Below, in pieces: positions 59,546-64,000 of a DNA stretch of 64,000 bases. Within the stretch, counting starts at the first letter, position 1. Every line of letters starts with the position of its first letter. The notes under the pieces are model-generated. The model saw only the letters and a list, made by a program, of their open reading frames with translations, searched no databases and was not told where the DNA came from. The position numbers were made by a program, and so were the translations under genes. Source of the DNA: Lysobacter sp. Root494 (GTDB lineage Bacteria; Pseudomonadota; Gammaproteobacteria; Xanthomonadales; Xanthomonadaceae); the NCBI RefSeq assembly GCF_001427225.1, contig NZ_LMFH01000001.1, positions 428,206 to 492,205 of the forward strand, given 5' to 3'.

Positions 59546-60801
59546 GGCGGCTGCTCGCCATTTCGGTAGTCACGCTCGGCCTCGTGGCCTGCGCCGGCGC
59601 TCCGAAGAAGTCCGCACCGCCACCGTCGGCCAGGGCCGAAGCGGAAGCCTCCGACATCGCATCCACGCCCGGCCGCAGGAAATCGCCCTACGCACCGGCG
59701 CAGGAAGATCCGAACAAGCGCGGCGATTACGTCGCCGGTGGCCTGTACGCGCCGCACGTGCGCGACAGCGTGCCCGACGAGATTCCCGACGTCGACGCGA
59801 TTCCCGAGCCGGAAGTCACCAACGAGCCGCGCTCGGCGGTAGGCAATCGCAAGACCTACGCGGTGCTCGGCAAGAAATACGAAGTGCTCGACGATGCGAA
59901 GGGCTATGTCGAAACCGGCGTCGCTTCGTACTACGGCAAGAAGTTCCATGGACGCCGCACGTCGAACCTCGAGGTGTACGACATGTACGCCTTCAGCGCG
60001 GCGCACAAGACGCTGCCGCTGCCGAGCTTCGCGCGAGTGACCAACCTCGACAACGGCAAGTCGGTGATCGTGCGCGTCAACGATCGCGGGCCGTTCCATT
60101 CGGGCCGCCTGATCGACCTCAGTTACGCGGCGGCGACCAAGCTGGGCTATGTCAGCCAGGGCACTGCGCGCGTCGAAGTGCGCGCACTCATGCCGGGCGA
60201 AACGCAGTCCGTGTACGCGAGCCGCAAGGACGATGCGAAGCCGCAATCGTCCGCGGCGTCGGCGAAAGCCACCGGCGCCACGCAAAGCCCGATGGATCGC
60301 CTGGTGGCCTCCGTGCCTGCGGCCGACAAGCCCGGTGCGAGCGCAACCGCCGCGGTTTCCACCGATTACCGCTTCGACATGCGCCAGGACGGCAAGGCGA
60401 TGACCGCTGCCGAATTCGATGCGTGGATGAAGTCGCGGCAGTTGCGCATCGCCACGGGCAAGCCCGGCAGGCCCCTGCCGGTTGCGCGGGAAGTCGCTTC
60501 CGCCGTACCGCTGCAAGCCCCTGAAACACCAGCGCTGCCCACGCCGCCACGCGAGATCGTGAAGACCGGCGAACGCGTGGTCCTGCAGGTCGCATCCTTT
60601 GCCGCGCGTGCCAACGCCGATCGCGCGCTCGCCATCCTGCAGGGTGCCGGGATCGCCACGGCTGCGTTGACCGATGGCGACGCCAATGGCCAGAAGGTCT
60701 GGCGCCTGCGCGTGGGTCCGCTGGCCCTCGACGCCGCCCCGGAGCTCGCTACCCGCATTTCCGGCCTGGGCTTCGGTACGCCGCAACGCGTGCGGGAGTA
60801 G
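59542..60801 (+). CDS. rlpA: septal-ring lipoprotein RlpA (lytic transglycosylase) with SPOR domain
   Basis: RlpA is an outer-membrane lipoprotein that cleaves naked (stem-peptide-free) glycan strands and is brought to division sites by its SPOR domain. The 419-residue product has lipobox LVACA-type (Cys17). The double-psi beta-barrel domain (about 127-215) runs from VASYYGKKFHGRRTSNLEVY through the His of SAAHKTLPLP to the Asp of VNDRGPFHSGRLIDLS, and the C-terminal SPOR domain (about 345-419) has VVLQVASFAARANADRAL. It overlaps mltB by four bases. Confidence 0.94.
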   Translation: MRRLLAISVVTLGLVACAGAPKKSAPPPSARAEAEASDIASTPGRRKSPYAPAQEDPNKRGDYVAGGLYAPHVRDSVPDEIPDVDAIPEPEVTNEPRSAVGNRKTYAVLGKKYEVLDDAKGYVETGVASYYGKKFHGRRTSNLEVYDMYAFSAAHKTLPLPSFARVTNLDNGKSVIVRVNDRGPFHSGRLIDLSYAAATKLGYVSQGTARVEVRALMPGETQSVYASRKDDAKPQSSAASAKATGATQSPMDRLVASVPAADKPGASATAAVSTDYRFDMRQDGKAMTAAEFDAWMKSRQLRIATGKPGRPLPVAREVASAVPLQAPETPALPTPPREIVKTGERVVLQVASFAARANADRALAILQGAGIATAALTDGDANGQKVWRLRVGPLALDAAPELATRISGLGFGTPQRVRE

Positions 60802-60967
60802 CATCGCCACGCAGTTCGTTCCAAGGCCCGTGCACAGGCTGCGGCGTGCGCCCGGGCATGCAGTCCACCCTGCTGCTGCATTACGATTTCCCGCGTTTTC
60901 GCGCCATCCCTGCATCTCCACGCAGTAAACAGACCGACCGCACCGGTCGTCCGGAGTAGTTCCCGCA

Positions 60968-62170
60968 ATGAAATTCCGTTCCGCTCTCGCCACCGCCTTC
61001 CTGCTCACGTCCGCGCTTGGCCTGGCCGCGGCGCAGACACCCGCGCCGACGCCGGCGCAGCCGCCCGCCAGTGACGCGTTGCCCGTTCCCGCGCCGCCGA
61101 AAGTAACCGGCACCTCGTGGGTGCTGATGGACTACGCCAGCGGCAACGTGCTTGCGGGCGAGGGTTACGACACGCGCCTTGAGCCGGCAAGCATCACCAA
61201 GGTCATGACCAGCTACGTGATCGCCGCGGAAATCGCCGGCGGCAAGGTCAAGGCCACCGACCAGGTGATGATGAGCGAGAACGCCTGGCGCAAGGGCGGC
61301 GCCGGCACCGATGGCAGCTATAGCGGCTTCGAGGTAAACAAGACCGTGTCGCTGGAGCAGATGGAAAAGGGCATGGCGGTGCAATCCGGCAACGATGCCG
61401 CGATCGCGCTGGCCGAGCATGTCGCCGGCAGCGAAGACGCCTTCGCTTCGCTGATGAACGCCTATGCCACTCGCATCGGGATGAAGAACTCGCACTTCCT
61501 CAATGCGACCGGCCTCTCGGAACAGGGCCACTTCTCGACCGCGCGCGACCTCGCGCTGCTGGGCCGCGCCTTCATCCGCGATTACCCGCAGACCTATGCC
61601 TACAACAAGATCAAGGAATTCACGGTCGGCCCGATCACCCAGCCCAACCGCAACCTGCTGCTGTGGCGCGATCCCACCGTCGACGGCATCAAGACCGGTC
61701 ACCATTCGGGCGCGGGCTACTGCCTGATGGCCTCCGCGCTGCGCGGCGACCAGCGCCTGATCAGCGTGGTGATGGGTTCGACGTCCGAGGCGCAGCGCGC
61801 CACCGATTCGCTCGCGCTGCTCAACTGGGGCTTCCGCTTCTTCGAAACCCACAAGCTCTACGACGCCGGCAAGGCGATCGCCAAGCAGAAGGTATGGAAG
61901 GGCGAGGCTGCCGAGGTGAACCTCGGCGTGGCCGAGCCGATGCTGGTCACCGTGCCGCGCGGCCGCTACGCGCAGCTGAAGCCGTCGATGGACGTGCCCA
62001 AGAGCCTGGTCGCGCCGATCAAGAAGGGCCAGAAGATCGGTACGGTGAAGGTCTCGCTTGATGGCAAGGTGATCGCGCAGCGTCCGCTCGTCGCGATCAA
62101 TGCGGTGGAAGAGGGCGGTTTCTTCAAGCGCCTGTGGGACGAGTTCTGGATGTGGTGGGAATCCGACTGA
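60968..62170 (+). CDS. dacC: D-alanyl-D-alanine carboxypeptidase (PBP5/6 type)
   Basis: This class C low-molecular-weight PBP trims the terminal D-Ala of muropeptides in the periplasm. The 400-residue protein has a signal peptide (to about residue 21, LGLAAAQ) and the three catalytic motifs Ser75-Ile-Thr-Lys78, Ser140-Gly-Asn142 and Lys242-Thr-Gly244. A C-terminal beta domain precedes the amphipathic membrane-anchoring end (EGGFFKRLWDEFWMWWESD). The symbol dacC is given by family resemblance; dacA would be equally defensible. It sits 166 bp after rlpA. Confidence 0.93.
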   Translation: MKFRSALATAFLLTSALGLAAAQTPAPTPAQPPASDALPVPAPPKVTGTSWVLMDYASGNVLAGEGYDTRLEPASITKVMTSYVIAAEIAGGKVKATDQVMMSENAWRKGGAGTDGSYSGFEVNKTVSLEQMEKGMAVQSGNDAAIALAEHVAGSEDAFASLMNAYATRIGMKNSHFLNATGLSEQGHFSTARDLALLGRAFIRDYPQTYAYNKIKEFTVGPITQPNRNLLLWRDPTVDGIKTGHHSGAGYCLMASALRGDQRLISVVMGSTSEAQRATDSLALLNWGFRFFETHKLYDAGKAIAKQKVWKGEAAEVNLGVAEPMLVTVPRGRYAQLKPSMDVPKSLVAPIKKGQKIGTVKVSLDGKVIAQRPLVAINAVEEGGFFKRLWDEFWMWWESD

Positions 62171-62231
62171 GTCCTTCCGCGCGAATCTGTCCTGTAGTCG
62201 ACGGAATTCGCGTATTGCCAGCTTGAAGCCG

Positions 62232-62263
62232 TGGCCGGCTCGCGCCGCTAGCGCAGCCGGCCA
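62232..62263. other. inverted repeat after dacC
   Basis: TGGCCGGCT (62232-62240) and AGCCGGCCA (62255-62263) form perfect 9-bp arms around a 14-bp loop, between the dacC stop and the CsgG-like gene. There is no T-tract, so its role as a terminator is uncertain. Confidence 0.4.
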
Positions 62264-62323
62264 TTGCGTTTCTGGAGAACGCTTGCGGCGTTCGTGGCTG
62301 GCAATCAACGAGTGGACATCGAA

Positions 62324-63295
62324 ATGAACAACGGCATCACCCATCGCGCACTGCAGCGCGCCTGCCTGTCGGGCCTCGCGCTGCTACTGGCGGCCTCGCC
62401 CGCGATCGCGCAACGCCAGAGCGCACAGGACCTGCGCAAGGAACAGATGCAGCAGATCCCGGTCTGCGTGAAGAAGCTGGGCACGATCTCGGTGCTCGAG
62501 CCCGAGGATTCGACCAACTGGTGGAGCGGCCAGCAGCTGCCGGCGCCGTCGAAGCTGATCAAGGTCTTCGTCAACAAGTCGAAGTGCTTCACCCTCGTTG
62601 ATCGTGGCGCCGGCATGGACGCGGCGATGCGCGAACGCGACCTGGCTTCCAGTGGCGAACTGCGCGGTCGCTCCAACATCGGCAAGGGCCAGGTCAAGGC
62701 CGCCGACTACGTGATGGTTCCGGACCTGATCTCGCAGAACAGCAATGCCGGTGGCAGTGGCGTCGGCGCGCTGGTGGGTGGACTGCTCGGAGGCAGCCGC
62801 GGCGCGGCACTGGGCGGCGCGGTGAACTTCAAGAAGAAGACCGCGGACGTGGTCCTCACCGTGACCGACGTGCGCTCGTCGGAACAGGTCGCGATGTCCG
62901 AAGGCAGCGCGAAGAAGACCGACATCGGTTTCGGCGTGGGTGGCGGCCTGTTCGGCGGCAGCGGCCTGGGTGGTGCGAATGTCGGCGGCTATGCGAATAC
63001 CGAAGTCGGCCAGGTGATCACCATGGCGTACCTGCAGGCGTATATCGACATCGTCAGCCAACTCGGTGGCCTGCCGGAAAATGCTTCCGCCGCCAATGCA
63101 CAGCAGGCGGTGACCGTGACCAAGCCGGCACGCCTGTTCGCTGCGGCCGACGGCAGGAAAGTATTGCGTCCGCTCGACGTGGGAATGATGCTGTATCCCA
63201 CCGGCACCAAGAATGGCGTGATGTGGGAAGTCGAGGACGAGCTGGGCAACAAGGGCTGGGTATCGTCGACCTTGCTCGAGTTGTCGAGGAACTGA
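62324..63295 (+). CDS. CsgG/HfaB-like exported protein with C-terminal SH3-like segment
   Basis: This 323-residue exported protein has a signal peptide (to about residue 26, AASPAIAQ). A CsgG/LpoB-like domain (about 45-250) includes LGTISVLEPEDSTNWWSG, KVFVNKSKCFTLVDRG and KTADVVLTVTDVRSSEQVAM, with two Gly-rich stretches (NAGGSGVGALVGGLLGGSRG; GVGGGLFGGSGLGG). The last 55 residues, with MLYPTGTKNGVMWEVEDELG and GWVSSTLLEL, look like a bacterial SH3 domain. No lipobox is seen. The ATG at 62324 starts at the signal peptide. Function unknown; it is the second LpoB/CsgG-like fold in this window. Confidence 0.78.
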   Translation: MNNGITHRALQRACLSGLALLLAASPAIAQRQSAQDLRKEQMQQIPVCVKKLGTISVLEPEDSTNWWSGQQLPAPSKLIKVFVNKSKCFTLVDRGAGMDAAMRERDLASSGELRGRSNIGKGQVKAADYVMVPDLISQNSNAGGSGVGALVGGLLGGSRGAALGGAVNFKKKTADVVLTVTDVRSSEQVAMSEGSAKKTDIGFGVGGGLFGGSGLGGANVGGYANTEVGQVITMAYLQAYIDIVSQLGGLPENASAANAQQAVTVTKPARLFAAADGRKVLRPLDVGMMLYPTGTKNGVMWEVEDELGNKGWVSSTLLELSRN

Positions 63296-63318
63296 GCCGC
63301 GCAGGTGTCGGCGAAACA

Positions 63319-63344
63319 AAAAGGGTTGCCACGGCAGCCCTTTT
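63319..63344. terminator. bidirectional intrinsic terminator between convergent genes
   Basis: A 12-bp stem (AAAAGGGTTGCC / GGCAGCCCTTTT with one G-U pair) around AC has T-runs on both strands. It separates the CsgG-like gene from the converging 67-residue membrane protein gene and can serve both. Confidence 0.88.
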
Positions 63345-63363
63345 CATTGCGGGGTATCAAGCG

Positions 63364-63567
63364 CTACAACCGCACGAAGTACGGCAGCGCCATCAGCGCC
63401 CCGCCTACCAGTACCAGCGTCCACGGGCCGGAAACGAAGTAGGGAAAGACCATCAGTACGATCCCGCACACCAGCGGCACGGGCGCCTGCTGGCGCTTGC
63501 CGTAGATGAAGTAGCCAAGGCCGATCGAACTGAACAGCAGTCCCCAGAACAGTGCGGCGACGTCCAC
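63364..63567 (-). CDS. small two-helix membrane protein
   Basis: This 67-residue hydrophobic protein has two or three membrane segments (ALFWGLLFSSIGLGYFIYG; LVCGIVLMVFPYF; WTLVLVGGALMALPYFVRL). I recall close relatives in xanthomonads being annotated as 'amino acid transport protein', without evidence of function. The start is GTG 63567 with GAGGGA about eight bases upstream; longer frames add hydrophilic sequence unlike the family. Confidence 0.8.
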   Translation of the reverse strand: MDVAALFWGLLFSSIGLGYFIYGKRQQAPVPLVCGIVLMVFPYFVSGPWTLVLVGGALMALPYFVRL

Positions 63568-63643
63568 GAGATTGGTCCCTCGGCGTGATTGGGGGCATCC
63601 TACGCTCCCTTGGGTTATCCGCCCCCGACCCCATTTCCCGGCG

Positions 63644-63922
63644 ATGGAAATCAAGTCTGAAAACCCCGAACACGGCTTCCAGTTTCCGGGCACCTTCGAG
63701 TTGTCGGCCATGGGCACGGCGGAAAAGGATCTGGAAACTACGCTGCCGACCCTGCTGCTCGATGCCGGCATCGAAGTCGTGCACGAATCGGTGACGTGGA
63801 AGCATTCCTCCAATGGACGCTATGTTTCCGTTCGCATCAGCTTCCGCGCCGAGAATCGCGAGCAGTACGACCGCGCGCACGAAGTCCTGCGCGAACATCC
63901 GGAAGTGAAGTGGACGCTCTAG
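63644..63922 (+). CDS. ybeD: DUF493 family protein YbeD
   Basis: YbeD is a small conserved alpha-beta protein with an ACT-like fold, 92 residues here. Features are FPGTFELSAMGTA, ESVTWKHSSNGRYVSVRISF and the YDRAHEVLREHPEVKWTL end. In E. coli ybeD lies just before lipB, and the next gene here appears to be lipB. The stop overlaps the putative lipB start. Its role is not established; an allosteric regulatory domain has been suggested for the fold. Confidence 0.9.
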   Translation: MEIKSENPEHGFQFPGTFELSAMGTAEKDLETTLPTLLLDAGIEVVHESVTWKHSSNGRYVSVRISFRAENREQYDRAHEVLREHPEVKWTL

Positions 63923-64000
63923 CCGACGTTGCGTGCAGCGAGCCCCAGGCGCCGCGTGAAACCGCTGCGGCGGCGTGCGCCCTGGTCCGCGATCTCGGCC
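63910..64000 (+). CDS. lipB: lipoyl(octanoyl) transferase LipB, 5' end only
   Basis: A frame opens at GTG 63910, overlaps the ybeD stop by 13 bp and runs off the window edge. The 30 visible residues are an Ala-rich lead ending ALVRDLG, which matches how xanthomonad LipB proteins begin before the catalytic domain. The main support is the ybeD-lipB synteny. The start codon is uncertain and nothing of the active site is in the window. Confidence 0.5.
   Translation, partial: MDALADVACSEPQAPRETAAAACALVRDLG

Overview
The window is G+C-rich bacterial chromosome with dense coding on both strands. Its gene content and order fit a Lysobacter/Xanthomonas-type gammaproteobacterium (Xanthomonadaceae/Lysobacteraceae). 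Supporting signs are lptM-dapF-DUF484-xerC followed by hslVU, HslV with the MDPS...[11 protein letters not shown]-terminus I associate with xanthomonads, a mreBCD-mrdA-rodA-mltB-rlpA-dacC run leading to ybeD-lipB, and many short palindromic intergenic repeats. The taxon is inferred from content and was not tested by a search.

Layout. (1) 1-5613 is core: an outer-membrane biogenesis lipoprotein, lysine/peptidoglycan precursor synthesis, the XerC recombinase and the HslVU protease, separated by palindromic repeats. (2) 5770-11850 is a defence island. It holds a type III-like restriction-modification pair (mod, res), a 27-codon frame abutting mod, a divergent HTH regulator with two tandem operator-like palindromes, and a TacA/TacT-type toxin-antitoxin pair. 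A degenerate internal piece of hslU lies at its far end, so intact hslU and an hslU fragment bracket the island. (3) 12050-24324 is an envelope/adhesin cluster. Five exported proteins (LpoB-like, YcfL-like, a TPR-like COG3014-type protein and two unknowns) are followed by a two-partner secretion pair whose adhesin carries eight 83-residue MBG-type repeats. (4) 24549-26808 holds a small protein, an NmrA-type oxidoreductase and a divergent LysR regulator.

(5) 26861-32377 is the most interesting stretch. An unusual array of short hairpins lies upstream of hxsD-hxsB-hxsC-hxsA. This is a His-Xaa-Ser system: two paired radical SAM enzymes, a small partner, and a secreted protein with six consecutive His-Xaa-Ser triplets plus a peptidoglycan-binding-like C-terminal domain. 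The genes overlap, so they look like one translationally coupled operon that modifies an exported protein; the chemistry and role are unknown to me. After it come a truncated DUF4062 remnant, a YgjP-type metallopeptidase and a TumE/TumA-like toxin-antitoxin pair.

(6) 32468-50580 is mixed housekeeping and accessory genes: cold-shock/DUF1294, PEP-mutase family, FHA, fasciclin, cupin, a HExxH protein, AraC, a sugar mutarotase, yeast-type cytosine deaminase, ubiE, a GGDEF cyclase, DUF5916, M1 aminopeptidase, an alpha/beta hydrolase, a YbaK-domain protein and a GH16-like protein. Two VNTRs (8 bp and 10 bp units) and several palindromic repeat families lie between them. (7) 50906-64000 is core again: a PfkB kinase, the rod-shape/elongasome cluster, cell-wall hydrolases and a D,D-carboxypeptidase, a CsgG-like protein, and ybeD running into lipB at the window edge. 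No tRNA, rRNA or CRISPR array was seen.
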